From JAGVSR01 sp964589785 (lineage in GTDB: Bacteria; Pseudomonadota; Alphaproteobacteria; Rhizobiales; Hyphomicrobiaceae), in NCBI GenBank assembly GCA_964589785.1, contig CAZPUQ010000005.1, positions 62,001 to 126,000 on the forward strand: a DNA stretch of 64,000 nucleotides, in the 5' to 3' direction. Numbering within the stretch: the first letter of the stretch is position 1; every line of letters begins with the position of its first letter. Shown piece by piece: positions 1 to 9,375 of this stretch. A model generated the notes under the pieces. The model was not told the DNA's origin and did no database searches. It saw nothing but the letters and a program-made list of their open reading frames with translations. Both the position numbers and the translations under genes were made by a program.

Positions 1-693
1 GGCCGGGCTCTTCAGGTCGGCCGCGGTACGGGCGGCCGCGTCGCGCACGCCCTGCGGCAGGCCGGCGAGGTCGGCCTCGTCCTCGAGCGCCAGCCGCCAG
101 GACTGCTCGTCGGCCAGCACGTTCTGATTGAAGGCCGTGACGAGCTCGGCGAGCCGCGTGTTGATCTCGGCGACACGCTTGCGCGACTTGGCGTCGAGAC
201 GCGCGCCGGCGCGCACGAATGTCGTGTAAGTCCGTTCGAGGAGGCGCATCTCTTCGGCGTCAAGCTTCAGGCTGTCGCGACGCTCGTAGAGATCCTCGAT
301 ACGCCGGAACAAACGCTGGTCGAGCTGAATCGCGTTCCAGTGCTGGGCGAGGAGGGGGGCGAGCCGGCGCTCGAGCTCCTGCAGCTCGGCTCCGGTGTCC
401 GCACTCGCCAGATTGAAGAAGACGTCCGCGACACGGTTCAGAAGCCGGCCGCTCCGTTCGAGCGCCACCAGCGTGTTCCGGAACGTCGGGCGCGGACTGC
501 GGGTCGCAATGGCCGCGATCTCGGCCTTGTGCCGGGCCAACGCCTGTTTGAACGCAGGCCAATAATGGCGCGCTTCAATGCGCGCGAACGGCGGCATGCC
601 GTGCGGCGTCCGCCACGCCGTCAAGAGCGGGTTCGGGTTCGCGTTCGCCTTGGCAGGCGCGGCAGTCGTGGATCGCAATGGATTCTTGCTCAT
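1..693 (-). CDS. dcp: M3 family metallopeptidase, peptidyl-dipeptidase Dcp-like (3' end cut by window)
   Basis: Only the N-terminal 231 residues are present; the gene reads leftward off the window before the catalytic HExxH region. The start is the ATG at 693. The N-terminus has the M3A signature NPLL..W.TPHGMPPF.RI followed by HYWPAF, and it resembles E. coli Dcp more than oligopeptidase A (AEIAAIA, then NT..ALE.SG.LL.RV..VFF). The family consists of zinc oligopeptidases that trim short peptides. The zinc site cannot be checked here, so Dcp rather than OpdA is a similarity judgement. A gene-free stretch of about 400 bp lies upstream. Confidence 0.85.
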   Translation of the reverse strand, partial: MSKNPLRSTTAAPAKANANPNPLLTAWRTPHGMPPFARIEARHYWPAFKQALARHKAEIAAIATRSPRPTFRNTLVALERSGRLLNRVADVFFNLASADTGAELQELERRLAPLLAQHWNAIQLDQRLFRRIEDLYERRDSLKLDAEEMRLLERTYTTFVRAGARLDAKSRKRVAEINTRLAELVTAFNQNVLADEQSWRLALEDEADLAGLPQGVRDAAARTAADLKSPA

Positions 694-784
694 GAACGCT
701 GTGGTCCTGGTTCTCCCGGGTGTGAGGCGCGGCGCCGAGGCCCGCGCGCATCGTCGCCGCCACCATAGCGAAGCGCGACACAGA

Positions 785-821
785 AGGTCGAGGGCCGGCT
801 GGGGGAGCCGGTCCTCGACCT
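785..821. other. Long hairpin in a 415-bp gene-free stretch (694-1108)
   Basis: Positions 785-800 and 806-821 form a 16-bp stem with a single G-U/A-C position and a five-G loop. No T-run follows on either strand, so it does not look like a simple terminator. The rest of 694-1108 holds further GC-rich self-complementary segments and no credible ORF. It might belong to a structured RNA or to the 5' region of either divergent gene. I could not match it to SRP RNA, 6S RNA or any riboswitch I know. Confidence 0.4.
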
Positions 822-1108
822 CTGCATACAGGGTAGGACACTTGGGAGAGGTGCCTGATGGGGCCAGCCGCGGTACCGCCAGCGAGCTGGGGGCTGCGCG
901 CTTGAGGCGGCCATACGACGGCGGCCGGCCCCTGAGGCAACGCGGCGAAAGGTGCCAGCCCAATACGGCGCGGTTGGGTCGCGATTGGGGCTGTTTGCGG
1001 GTGCCCTCCTGAAATTTCCGTAAGCATGGCCGCACGATCCCGAGCCGGGGACTTGCTTTCGGGCAGCACCTCACCGATCATATCGCTCCGGTGACAGGGA
1101 GGCGCGCT

Positions 1109-1498
1109 TTGAGCGAATCCGAGCCCATACAATTCTCGCCGAGAGCCGAGAGCTCCCGGCAGCGCGCCGATGCCGGCGGCGCCCATGACACCGGCCTCCT
1201 CACCTCGTTCAGCCGTCAGGAACTCTCCGCCATCATGGCGGTGTACGGCCGCAAAGTTGCCTCGGGCGAATGGCGCGACTACGCCCTCGACATAACCCGC
1301 GACAAGGCGGTCTTCAGCGTCTTTCGCCGGACGACGGAACTTCCTCTCTACCGCATCGAGAAGATCCCGCGCCTGGCGCGCAAGCAGGGCGCCTACAGCA
1401 TCGTCACGACGACCGGGCTCATCCTGAGGCGCGGGCACGATCTGGCGCGCGTGCTGAGCGCGCTCGACCGGAGCGTCCGGCTGGTCGACTGCCGCTGA
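1109..1498 (+). CDS. DUF2794 domain-containing protein
   Basis: A small soluble protein of about 129 residues from an alphaproteobacterial family of unknown function. The diagnostic block runs from FSRQELSAIMAVYGR through GEWRDYALD, AVFSVFRR and PLYRIEKIPRLAR to GLILRRG. I chose the TTG at 1109 because GGGAGG sits 6-7 bases upstream; an in-frame GTG at 1091 without a good ribosome binding site is the alternative (135 aa). It stands alone and is followed by a strong hairpin terminator. Confidence 0.88.
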   Translation: MSESEPIQFSPRAESSRQRADAGGAHDTGLLTSFSRQELSAIMAVYGRKVASGEWRDYALDITRDKAVFSVFRRTTELPLYRIEKIPRLARKQGAYSIVTTTGLILRRGHDLARVLSALDRSVRLVDCR

Positions 1499-1530
1499 GC
1501 CGCGTCTCTTCGAGCGGATCCCAACGAAAA

Positions 1531-1556
1531 AAGGCCCCGCCGTGAAGCGGGGCCTT
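1531..1556. terminator. Bidirectional intrinsic terminator
   Basis: A perfect 10-bp inverted repeat (AAGGCCCCGC / GCGGGGCCTT) with a six-base loop, preceded by an A-run and followed by TTCTCT. It lies between the convergent DUF2794 gene and the Bax-inhibitor-like gene and can serve both. Confidence 0.85.
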
Positions 1557-1583
1557 CTCTGATTTCGAGCCGTCTTGTGTCCG

Positions 1584-2318
1584 TTACTCGCGGTTGCCGA
1601 ACAGCGACAGGAGCGAGACGAACATGTTGATGAAGTCGAGGTAGAGGCTGAGCGCACCCATGATCGCGCTCTTGGCGAGCGCCGCCGAGTCGTCGCGGAT
1701 CATGTAGTAGCCGTCCTTGATCTGCTGCGTATCGTAGGCGGTGAGGCCCGCGAAGATCAGCACGCCGAGCACGTTGACGGCGAAGGCGAGCGCACCCGAC
1801 TGCAGGAACAGGTTGAGGAGGGCCGCCAGGATGATGCCGATGAGGCCCATGATCAGGAACGAGCCCCAGCCGCTGAGGTCCTTGCGGGTCGTGTAGCCGT
1901 AAAGGCTGAGGCCCGCGAAGGCGGCCGCCGTCACGAAGAAGACCTGCGCGATCGACTGGCCGGTAAAGACCAGGAAGATCGACGACAGCGAGACGCCCAT
2001 GACCGCGGCGAACAGCCAGAACGTGAGCTGCGCCGCGCCGGGGCTCATCTTGTAGACCCGGAAGGACAGGAACAGCACGAACGCCAGCGGGGCGAGCATG
2101 ACGACCCACTTCAGCGGCGAGGCATAAAGGGCCTGCGCAACAGCCGGGCTCGACATCGCCGCCTGGGCCGTGAAATAGGCGACCACGCCCGTGAGCGCGA
2201 CGCCGGCCGACATGTAGTTGTAGACGCGCAGCATATAGGCGCGCAGGCCCTCATCGACCTCGGCGCCCGTGCGGACGACCGTGTCCGGCCGCGCGTATCT
2301 ATTCTGAAGCTGTGCCAT
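1584..2318 (-). CDS. Bax inhibitor-1/YccA family membrane protein
   Basis: A 244-residue integral membrane protein of the BI-1/YccA/YbhL family. Seven hydrophobic segments run from about residue 30 to the C-terminus. Relatives act as pH-sensitive calcium leak channels (BsYetJ) or modulate FtsH proteolysis (E. coli YccA); which applies here is unknown. The ATG at 2318 is chosen over an upstream one at 2483 because it has an AAAGGA site about 10 bases before it and the N-terminus MAQLQNRYARPD is typical of the family. Monocistronic. Confidence 0.92.
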   Translation of the reverse strand: MAQLQNRYARPDTVVRTGAEVDEGLRAYMLRVYNYMSAGVALTGVVAYFTAQAAMSSPAVAQALYASPLKWVVMLAPLAFVLFLSFRVYKMSPGAAQLTFWLFAAVMGVSLSSIFLVFTGQSIAQVFFVTAAAFAGLSLYGYTTRKDLSGWGSFLIMGLIGIILAALLNLFLQSGALAFAVNVLGVLIFAGLTAYDTQQIKDGYYMIRDDSAALAKSAIMGALSLYLDFINMFVSLLSLFGNRE

Positions 2319-2479
2319 CTGGCAGAATCCTTTGATAGCCCGACGCGATTCCCTGAAGAACCGCGATGCGGATATTGGCGTACTGTTGCGGGAAATCAAG
2401 GCCCGTTGGGCACCGGATGGGTAACGGACCGAGCCCGCAACTCTCAAAATTATTGCTTGTGAGTCAAGATGTTGAGTCG

Positions 2480-5053
2480 TCACTCCGTGCGCAAATAGGG
2501 AACCGGGCGGGCGCTCAGGACCCGCCAGGTGCCGATCGCCCCGAAGATAAGCACCAGGGCAGAGGCGGTCGCGAGCGCCAGGCCGACCGCGCGCCAGGAG
2601 AAGGCGAATTCGAGCTCCATGATCTCGGTGACGACGGCATAGGCCGCCACCGAGCCGAAAATCGTCGCAGCGGCAGCGGTCACGACCGCCAGCAGTAGGT
2701 ATTCGGCCGCGTGCGCCCCGAGGATCCGGCCCCGGGTGGCGCCGAGCGTGCGCAGGATCACCGCCTCCAGGATCCGCCGCCGCTGCGCCGTCGCCATGGC
2801 GCCGGCGAGCACCAGGGCGCCGGCGAGCAGGGTCACGCTGCCGGCGACGCGGACGGCCGCCATGACCTTGGAGAAGACGGCGTTGAACGCCTCGATCGCC
2901 TCCTTGACGCGGATCGCCGTGACGGCGGGAAACGCCCGGCCGAGCGCGCGGGCGAGACGCGCTTCCTCAACGGGGCCGGCCTCCTCGGGTAGCGAGATGG
3001 TCGCCAGCAGATTGTTCGGCGCGGCCGCCAAAGTGTTGGGAGAGAATACCATCACGAAATTGAGCGCCAGGCTCTCCCACTTGACCTCCCGCAGGCTCGC
3101 GACACGCGCGGTGAGGTTGCGGCCGAGCACGTTGACGGTCACGGCATCGCCGATCTTCAGATCGAGATGACGAGCGAGCTCGGCCTCGAAGGAGACGAGC
3201 GGCTCGCCGTCGTAGCCGGGCTGCCACCATGTGCCCTCGACGACCTTGGAGCCGGCCGGCACGCGGTCGGAGTAGGTGAGGCCGCGGTCGCCGGTCAGGA
3301 CCCACTGGGCCTCCGGCGGCGCCGTGATCTCCTCCACGGGGACGCCCTTCAACGCCACCAGCCGCCCGCGCAGCATGGGAGCGTCCTCGATCTCGGCTGC
3401 GGGCGCCTCGCGCAGCACCGCCGCGCGAAACGCCTCCTGGTCCTTCTTGGGGATGTCGATGACGAAATAGCTCGGCGAGGAGGCCGGCAAGCGGCTCTCG
3501 AGCTCCGCCACGAGGGAAGCGTCCGCCAGCGCCACGGCGACGAGCAACGACAGGCCCGCGCCGAGCGACAGCACCACCGAGCGGGTGAGCCCGCCGGGCG
3601 CGCCAATATTTGCGATGGCGAGGCCGAGCTCCGGCCGGCGCGGCCGCCTCACCGCACGAGCAATCCGCGTGATCAGGCCGCCGAGACCCCAGAACAGGGC
3701 CAGAACCAGGGCGAGGCCGGCAACGAAATAGGACGCGATCCAGCGCGATTCGGAGGACAGGACGGCAATTCCCGCCAGCACCGCCGCGACGGCGACCATG
3801 AGCAACAAGACCCGCGCACGCGGCCACGTGGGGCTCGGATCGACCTCGTCGCGGAACAGGACGCTGGCGCGCACCTGCTCGGCCCGGCCGAGCGGCCAGA
3901 GCGCGAACAGCAGCGCGACCAGCACGCCATACGTGACCGCGAGGCCCACGCTCTCCGCCGACAGCGCGAATTCGGGAGCAACCGGCAGGTAGCCGCCAAG
4001 CACCACGGTCAGAACCGGCGGAATGAAGAGCCCGAGCACGAGACCGAGGGCGACGCCGATGAGCGCCATCGCCAGCACCTGGACCAGAAACACCGCGAAT
4101 ACCGTCGAGCCGGTCGCCCCCACGCTCTTGAACGTGGCAATGACCTTGCGCCGGCGATCGATGAAGGTCGCCACCGCGTTCGCCACGCCGACGCCGCCCG
4201 TCACGAGGGCCGTCAGCCCGAGGAGCGTCAGGAACTGGCGCAAGCGCTCCAGCGTCTTGGAGACCTGGGGCGAGGGATCGCGGCGGTCGGTGATCGTGAA
4301 TCCGGACTGGGGCAGCTCGCGCTTCACCCGATCGCGGAAGGCGCTCATGCGCTCGTCGAGCGGCGCCGCCGTCTCGCTCATGTTCACGGCGTAGCGCCAG
4401 CGGATGAGGGCGCCCGGCTGCACGAGGCCGGTCTTGGCCATGTCCGCGTGCGAGAGCAGGACGCGCGGACCGTAGGCGACCCGGTCGGCAAGACCGTCGG
4501 GCTCCGATTTCAACACCGCGGCGATCGGGAACTCGGCCTCCCCGATGCGGATGCGGTCACCCGGCCTGACGTTCAGCCGTTCGAGCAGCATGGGATGGAC
4601 GATGACGCCGCGCTCCAGCGCCTCGCCCATCGCAAGGCCCCCTTCGAGCTCCACCGAGCCGACGAGCGGATAGGCGGCATCGACGCCCTTGAGCTCGACG
4701 AGCGTCTGGTCCTCGCCGTCGACGCGGCGGCCCATGGTGCGCATGGTTGCGGTCTCGCTCGCCATGCCGACCGCGTCGATCCAGCGGCGCTCCGCCTCGC
4801 TCGCCCGCGTGTGCGGCCGCGCGAGCGTGACGTCGCCGCCGAGCAGCAGCGCGCCCTGGCGCTCGAACCCCGATCTCAGGGCATCCGACAGCGCGCCGAC
4901 CCCCGTGATCACCATGACGCCGAGGGCGACGCACGCAATGAAGACATAGAATCCCGACAGCCCCGCACGCAGCTCACGGGCGGTCAGCCGCAGCACCAGC
5001 GGGATTGAGGGCTGCGGCGCGATCGGGCCCGGCGATGCCTCGGCGATCGTCAT
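2480..5053 (-). CDS. ybbP: ABC transporter permease, YbbP type (FtsX-like)
   Basis: A long 857-residue permease with an N-terminal membrane helix (about 30-50), a periplasmic domain, a central group of helices (about 260-480), a second periplasmic domain and three C-terminal helices, the double FtsX layout of YbbP. It starts with ATG overlapping the stop of the ATPase gene by four bases, so the two are translationally coupled. The family works with a LolD/MacB-type ATPase as a mechanotransmission or lipid/lipoprotein-related exporter; the substrate is unknown. The module is divergent from a GDSL esterase, as tesA-ybbA-ybbP is in E. coli. Confidence 0.9.
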   Translation of the reverse strand: MTIAEASPGPIAPQPSIPLVLRLTARELRAGLSGFYVFIACVALGVMVITGVGALSDALRSGFERQGALLLGGDVTLARPHTRASEAERRWIDAVGMASETATMRTMGRRVDGEDQTLVELKGVDAAYPLVGSVELEGGLAMGEALERGVIVHPMLLERLNVRPGDRIRIGEAEFPIAAVLKSEPDGLADRVAYGPRVLLSHADMAKTGLVQPGALIRWRYAVNMSETAAPLDERMSAFRDRVKRELPQSGFTITDRRDPSPQVSKTLERLRQFLTLLGLTALVTGGVGVANAVATFIDRRRKVIATFKSVGATGSTVFAVFLVQVLAMALIGVALGLVLGLFIPPVLTVVLGGYLPVAPEFALSAESVGLAVTYGVLVALLFALWPLGRAEQVRASVLFRDEVDPSPTWPRARVLLLMVAVAAVLAGIAVLSSESRWIASYFVAGLALVLALFWGLGGLITRIARAVRRPRRPELGLAIANIGAPGGLTRSVVLSLGAGLSLLVAVALADASLVAELESRLPASSPSYFVIDIPKKDQEAFRAAVLREAPAAEIEDAPMLRGRLVALKGVPVEEITAPPEAQWVLTGDRGLTYSDRVPAGSKVVEGTWWQPGYDGEPLVSFEAELARHLDLKIGDAVTVNVLGRNLTARVASLREVKWESLALNFVMVFSPNTLAAAPNNLLATISLPEEAGPVEEARLARALGRAFPAVTAIRVKEAIEAFNAVFSKVMAAVRVAGSVTLLAGALVLAGAMATAQRRRILEAVILRTLGATRGRILGAHAAEYLLLAVVTAAAATIFGSVAAYAVVTEIMELEFAFSWRAVGLALATASALVLIFGAIGTWRVLSARPVPYLRTE

Positions 5054-5742
5054 GCCGCGCGTGCCCGCTTGTCGTCGACGATGCGGCCGTCCGCCATGCG
5101 GATGACGCGATCGCACTCGGCGGCGAGACGCTCGTCGTGGGTCACGAGAACGAGCGTCGCCTCGCGATTCCTTTTCAGCGAAAACAAGAGATCGACGACG
5201 CCGCGCCCCGTCCGGCCGTCGAGGTTGCCGGTCGGCTCGTCGGCGAGGAGGAGCTTCGGCTCGATGCTCAGAGCGCGCGCCAGCGCCACGCGCTGCTGCT
5301 CGCCGCCCGACAGCTGGGCCGGATAGTGGTCGAGGCGATGCGAAAGGCCGACTTCATCGAGCCGGGCGTGCGCCGTCGCCTCGGCATCGGGCCGGCCCGA
5401 GAACTCCAGCGGCAAAGCCACGTTCTCGAGCGCCGTCATCGTCGGTACGAGATGGAACGACTGGAAGACGATACCGATCTTCTCGCCGCGCACGCGCGCC
5501 AGCTCGTCCTCGCCGAGCGCCTGGAAGTCATGGCCGGCGACGTGGACCTCGCCCGAGGTTGCACGCTCGAGGCCGGCCAGCACCATGAGCAGCGAGGTCT
5601 TGCCAGAGCCGGACGGACCGACGACGGCCACCGACTGCCCCGCCTCGATGTCGAGCCCGACCCCGCTCAGAATCGAAACGGGCCCGGCGCGGCTGTCGAG
5701 GGAGAGATGCACGGATCTGAGTGAAATGATCGGAGCGGCCAC
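5050..5742 (-). CDS. ybbA: ABC transporter ATP-binding protein, YbbA/LolD type
   Basis: A 230-residue ATPase of the MacB/LolD class. Visible motifs are Walker A GPSGSGKTS, Q-loop FQSFHLVPTMTALENV, signature LSGGEQQRVALARAL, Walker B LLLADEPTGNLD and the switch histidine in LVTHD. The GTG at 5742 is preferred: it has GAAGGA eight bases upstream, whereas further extension of the frame would run antisense across the esterase gene. It pairs with the downstream YbbP-type permease and powers it from the cytoplasmic side. Confidence 0.93.
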   Translation of the reverse strand: MAAPIISLRSVHLSLDSRAGPVSILSGVGLDIEAGQSVAVVGPSGSGKTSLLMVLAGLERATSGEVHVAGHDFQALGEDELARVRGEKIGIVFQSFHLVPTMTALENVALPLEFSGRPDAEATAHARLDEVGLSHRLDHYPAQLSGGEQQRVALARALSIEPKLLLADEPTGNLDGRTGRGVVDLLFSLKRNREATLVLVTHDERLAAECDRVIRMADGRIVDDKRARAA

Positions 5743-5847
5743 GCGCGGTCCTTCGATTACGGCGTTGTCGGGCTGGGGGCGTCTTGTTTTGCACCCATGA
5801 CGCCTATACGTGACAACAGGCCAATGGACGAGGCTTGAGGCGGAAAA

Positions 5848-6552
5848 ATGATCGGCACATCGCGTCACCCGCAAATCTTCCGCCGGCTTCACTTGGGGTT
5901 GGCGGCGATCCTCTTCAATGCCGCGCTCGTCGCCGTCGCGCCCACCTCCAAGGCGGAGATGACCGCGGCGGTGAAGCTCGTCGCATTCGGAGACAGCCTC
6001 ACCGCCGGCTATCTGCTGAAGCCGTCGGAGTCCTTCCCGGCCCAGCTCGCTGCCGCCCTCGCCGCCAAGGGCCATGCCGTCGAGGTCGGCAATTCCGGCG
6101 TTTCCGGAGATACGACGGCGGCCGGGCTCGAGCGCTTCGACTGGGCGGTGCCGCCCGGCACCGACGCCGTGATCCTCGAGCTTGGCGCCAACGACGCGCT
6201 GCGCGGCCAGCCGCCGGCGGAGGCGAGGGCCAATCTCGACACGCTCATCACCAAGCTGAAGGAGCGCAACATCGCCGTGCTGCTCGTCGGCATGCGCGCC
6301 CCGAAGAACTGGGGCGAGGACTATGCGCGGTCGTTCGACCGCATCTATGCCGAGCTCGCCGAAAAGCACGATTTGCTCCTCTACCCGTTTTTCCTCGACG
6401 GCATCGCGCTCGACCCCGCGCTCAATCTCGACGATGGGCTGCATCCGAACGGCCAGGGCATCGCGAAGATCGTGGACCACATCCTGCCGAAGGTGGAGGA
6501 GCTGCTGGCGCGCGTCGCGGCTCAGCGGGCGACCGCGCCGCCGAAGTCCTGA
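5848..6552 (+). CDS. tesA: Arylesterase / lysophospholipase, GDSL (SGNH) family, TesA-like
   Basis: A 234-residue exported esterase. An N-terminal hydrophobic segment (about 14-35) ending near SKAEM looks like a signal peptide. All four SGNH blocks are visible: FGDSLTAGY (nucleophile Ser), GVSGDTTAAG (Gly), LGANDALRG (Asn) and DGLHPNGQG (Asp and His). TesA-type enzymes cleave acyl esters and lysophospholipids in the periplasm. It is divergent from ybbA-ybbP and followed after 12 bases by thpR. Confidence 0.92.
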   Translation: MIGTSRHPQIFRRLHLGLAAILFNAALVAVAPTSKAEMTAAVKLVAFGDSLTAGYLLKPSESFPAQLAAALAAKGHAVEVGNSGVSGDTTAAGLERFDWAVPPGTDAVILELGANDALRGQPPAEARANLDTLITKLKERNIAVLLVGMRAPKNWGEDYARSFDRIYAELAEKHDLLLYPFFLDGIALDPALNLDDGLHPNGQGIAKIVDHILPKVEELLARVAAQRATAPPKS

Positions 6553-6564
6553 CGGGAGGATTTG

Positions 6565-7137
6565 ATGCCGCGGCTGTTCACGGGGCTTGAGCTCCCCGGC
6601 CACATTGCCGACCTCTTGAGCGACATCGAGCAGCCGCTGCCCGGCGCGAGCTGGATCGAGCAGGACAACCTGCACGTCACGCTGCGTTTTGCCGGCGACA
6701 TCGACAAGCGCCAGGCGCGCGAGTTCGCCGACGCCCTGGCGCTGATCGATGCCGACGTGTTCGAGCTGGCGCTTCAGGGTGTCGGCGTCTTCGGCGGCAA
6801 CGATCCGAAAGTCCTTTACGCGGGCATCACCGCCTCGCCGGAGCTCGACGCGCTGGCGCGGGCGCACGAACGGGCGGCGCGCGCCGTCGGCCTTGCACCG
6901 GAAACGCGTCCGTTCAAGGCCCATGTCACGCTCGCCCGTCTCAGGAACGTGTCGATCCCGGATCTGACGCGCCTGCTTGAGCGGTATGCCCTGCTGCGCT
7001 CGCGGCCGTTCCTGGTCGAGGAGTTCGTGCTGTTCTCGTCGCGGCCGCAGACCGGCGGCGGTCCCTACGTCGTGGAGGAGGCGTTCGCCCTGCGCGGCGC
7101 GCGCCCGGCCCTCGCCTCCCTCGACCAGGACGACTGA
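6565..7137 (+). CDS. thpR: RNA 2',3'-cyclic phosphodiesterase
   Basis: A 190-residue 2H phosphoesterase. Both catalytic HxT motifs are present (HVTLRF near residue 33, HVTLAR near residue 117), in the LigT/ThpR arrangement. The family hydrolyses 2',3'-cyclic phosphate RNA ends; the in vivo role is unclear. The ATG at 6565 follows a GGGAGGA site; a TTG three bases earlier is too close to it. Likely cotranscribed with the esterase gene. Confidence 0.93.
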   Translation: MPRLFTGLELPGHIADLLSDIEQPLPGASWIEQDNLHVTLRFAGDIDKRQAREFADALALIDADVFELALQGVGVFGGNDPKVLYAGITASPELDALARAHERAARAVGLAPETRPFKAHVTLARLRNVSIPDLTRLLERYALLRSRPFLVEEFVLFSSRPQTGGGPYVVEEAFALRGARPALASLDQDD

Positions 7138-7140
7138 CGG

Positions 7141-8205
7141 CTATCGCTGCCGACGAGGCGGGTCGCCCGGCCAGAGGAGACCCGAGAACGGGCTGAACAG
7201 CGACACGGTCTGGACGGGGCTTTGCGTCTTCGCGCGGGCCACTCTTGCGGGACGCGGCTTTTTCCGCCGCGCCTCAACAGTCGTTCCAAGCTGCGAATGG
7301 GCGCTGATTTCGGCGAAGGCCAATTCGAGATCCGAGACGCTGACGGCCGGATCCGTTGCCGGCTCGGTTTCGATGAGCGCGATCTCCACGGCGTCGCTCG
7401 GCAGCACGTGCAGGTGGACATATCCGGTGACGCTCACCTCCGGATCGGTGTCGATCTCCACCGCGGCAACGGCGTCGCCCGCGCTCACCGCTTCCGCCTC
7501 GTCGAGCTCCGCCGCGGCCTCGCTCGCCGCGATCATCTGCGCGATCTTGTCCTGGCGCATCTGCTCGGCCCGCTCCCGCTCGTCCTGCATGGCGCGTGCG
7601 AGCTTCAGCGCATCGGCATCGGCCTTGTAGCGGTCGTGCCGGACGCGCTCGGCAACCGACCACGGGGCCGGCCGGCAGCCGCAGCCGCTGCGCAGCGTCT
7701 TGCGGTAGAGGAACGCGGTCTTAAGTTCGCCGTAGGGCTTGCCGTCGAGGTCGATCATTGTCGCGGGATCGTCGCTGTCGCGATGCGAGTAGTAGAGCCG
7801 GGCCTCGCCGGCGCAGTTAGCCTCGCACTTGCGGGCATCGGCCTCGAAGCGGTCGCGCGTCACCGAGCGGCTGACGGGCCAGTAGTAGCCGTCGCAGGTG
7901 CGCACGCAGACCGTGCGCCAGATACCGCCGTAAGCCGGGTCCCGGATGTAATCCTCCCCGTCGGCCAGCGTGCTTTGAAGACGCTCGGCGGCCCACACGG
8001 AATACGGCTGAAGTCTTGGGCTTAAACGGACGCCGGCCCGGATTTTCGGCCGCCGCGATGTCTCCGCCGCCGGCTTCGCGGACTGGAACCCGAACAGCGC
8101 CTCGAACAACGACTGCGCCTTCGCCGGAGGGCACGCGAAGATGCTGGCCAGCAGGCTGGCCGCCATCCGCAACCCCAGCGAGCGCATGGAACTCCGCAAC
8201 GTCAC
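7141..8205 (-). CDS. DUF2865 domain-containing exported protein
   Basis: A 354-residue protein with a signal peptide (about 1-31, ending near PAKAQ). The middle carries the DUF2865 signature TVCVRTCDGYYWPVS, then KCEANC and a CGC motif, so four or more conserved cysteines probably form disulfides outside the cytoplasm. A coiled-coil-prone stretch rich in E, R and A (about 200-235) and an acidic low-complexity tail follow. The family is found in Hyphomicrobiales and its function is unknown. The start is GTG at 8205. It is convergent with thpR, with 3 bases between stops. Confidence 0.85.
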   Translation of the reverse strand: MTLRSSMRSLGLRMAASLLASIFACPPAKAQSLFEALFGFQSAKPAAETSRRPKIRAGVRLSPRLQPYSVWAAERLQSTLADGEDYIRDPAYGGIWRTVCVRTCDGYYWPVSRSVTRDRFEADARKCEANCAGEARLYYSHRDSDDPATMIDLDGKPYGELKTAFLYRKTLRSGCGCRPAPWSVAERVRHDRYKADADALKLARAMQDERERAEQMRQDKIAQMIAASEAAAELDEAEAVSAGDAVAAVEIDTDPEVSVTGYVHLHVLPSDAVEIALIETEPATDPAVSVSDLELAFAEISAHSQLGTTVEARRKKPRPARVARAKTQSPVQTVSLFSPFSGLLWPGDPPRRQR

Positions 8206-8391
8206 GCAACCGCCCCTGCCTCGATTGACTCCGTTTCCCGCCGCGCCTCAGCCGTCTGGGAACGCACGGCGCATGTTCGCGCGGGGTTGGGTAATTTTGG
8301 CTGAACGCAGAGCGAAAAAATCGCACCAAATCAGCGGTTGAACCTGAAGGCGCCGTAAAGATGCGACCCGCTCTGCCCTGCTTTGAAACAG

Positions 8392-9375
8392 TCAGGCGCC
8401 GCGGACCCGGATCACGACTTTTCCGGTCGCCTCGCGCCGCTCCAGCACACCGATCGCCGCGACGATCTCATCCATCGGATAGCTGGCATGAATGCGCGGC
8501 ACCAGCCGGCCCTCGGCCACGGCCTTCAGAACCATCTCCATGTTGGCGCGATGACCGGCGGGATCGCGCTTCACCGATTCACCCCAGAAGACCCCGATGG
8601 CCGACACGCCCTTCACCAGGAGCAGGTTCAGCGCCAGCTTCGGGATGTCGCCGGACGCGAAGCCGACGACCAGAAAGCGGCCCTGCCACTTGAGGGCCCG
8701 CAGGGCGGGCTCGGCCGCCTCTCCGCCGACGCAATCGTAGACGACATCGGCGCCGGCGCCGCCGGTCCGTGCGCGCAGCGCCTCTTTCAGGTCCTCTTTG
8801 CGATAATCGACCACGTCGTCGGCGCCGTGCTCGCGACAGATCGCCAGCTTCTCCGCCGACGAGGCGACCGCGATGACGCGCGCACCGAGAAGCTTCGCAA
8901 TCTCGATCGCGGCAAGCCCGGCACCGCCCGCGGCGCCGAGTACCGCGACGGTCTCGCCGGGCGCTACAGCGCCGCGATCCTTGAGGCCGTGCAGCGCCGT
9001 GCCGTACGTGATCGACACGGCGGCAGCCGCCTCGTCCGACACGCCATCAGGGATCGCAACGGCTGCGCTCTCGGGAGCGATGACCGTCTCGCGCGCGCCG
9101 CCCCAGCCGAGATAGGCCGCCACGCGGTCGCCCGGCCGAAAGCGCGTCACCCCGGCCCCCACGGCCGTCACCATGCCGGCGATCTCCCCCGCCGGGGAGA
9201 AGGGCAGCTCGGGCTTGTCCTGATAGGTGCCGCGCGTGATCAGCGTATCGAAAAAGTTGAGTGCGGCGACGTGGACCGCGACGGCAAGGTCGCCCGGTCC
9301 CGGACCGGGGTCGGGAACGTCCTCGATGATGAGCGCCCGCGGACCGTCGAGACGCTTGCACAGGACCGCCCGCAT
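8392..9375 (-). CDS. NADPH:quinone oxidoreductase family, zinc-independent MDR
   Basis: A 327-residue medium-chain dehydrogenase/reductase. The N-terminal GroES-like domain includes ALNFFDTLITRG and GDRVAAY. The Rossmann fold shows the quinone-reductase type GAAGGAGLAAIEIAK near residue 150. The catalytic zinc ligands of alcohol dehydrogenases are not visible, so it fits the QOR/NQOR-like branch using NADPH. The substrate cannot be inferred. The ATG at 9375 has GGGAGA eight bases upstream. Confidence 0.9.
   Translation of the reverse strand: MRAVLCKRLDGPRALIIEDVPDPGPGPGDLAVAVHVAALNFFDTLITRGTYQDKPELPFSPAGEIAGMVTAVGAGVTRFRPGDRVAAYLGWGGARETVIAPESAAVAIPDGVSDEAAAAVSITYGTALHGLKDRGAVAPGETVAVLGAAGGAGLAAIEIAKLLGARVIAVASSAEKLAICREHGADDVVDYRKEDLKEALRARTGGAGADVVYDCVGGEAAEPALRALKWQGRFLVVGFASGDIPKLALNLLLVKGVSAIGVFWGESVKRDPAGHRANMEMVLKAVAEGRLVPRIHASYPMDEIVAAIGVLERREATGKVVIRVRGA

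Noticed and set aside
694..1108. SRP RNA or 6S RNA gene
   Set aside because: The conserved GGAAGGAAGCAGCC-type core of SRP RNA and the 6S open-bubble layout were not found; only an unexplained hairpin remains.
3167..5008. A 613-codon open frame on the plus strand
   Set aside because: It lies entirely opposite the YbbP permease gene and is low-complexity, with no ribosome binding site or family signature.
5743..6924. An N-terminal extension of the YbbA ATPase
   Set aside because: The extension would run antisense through tesA and thpR; the GTG at 5742 has a good ribosome binding site and the normal family length.
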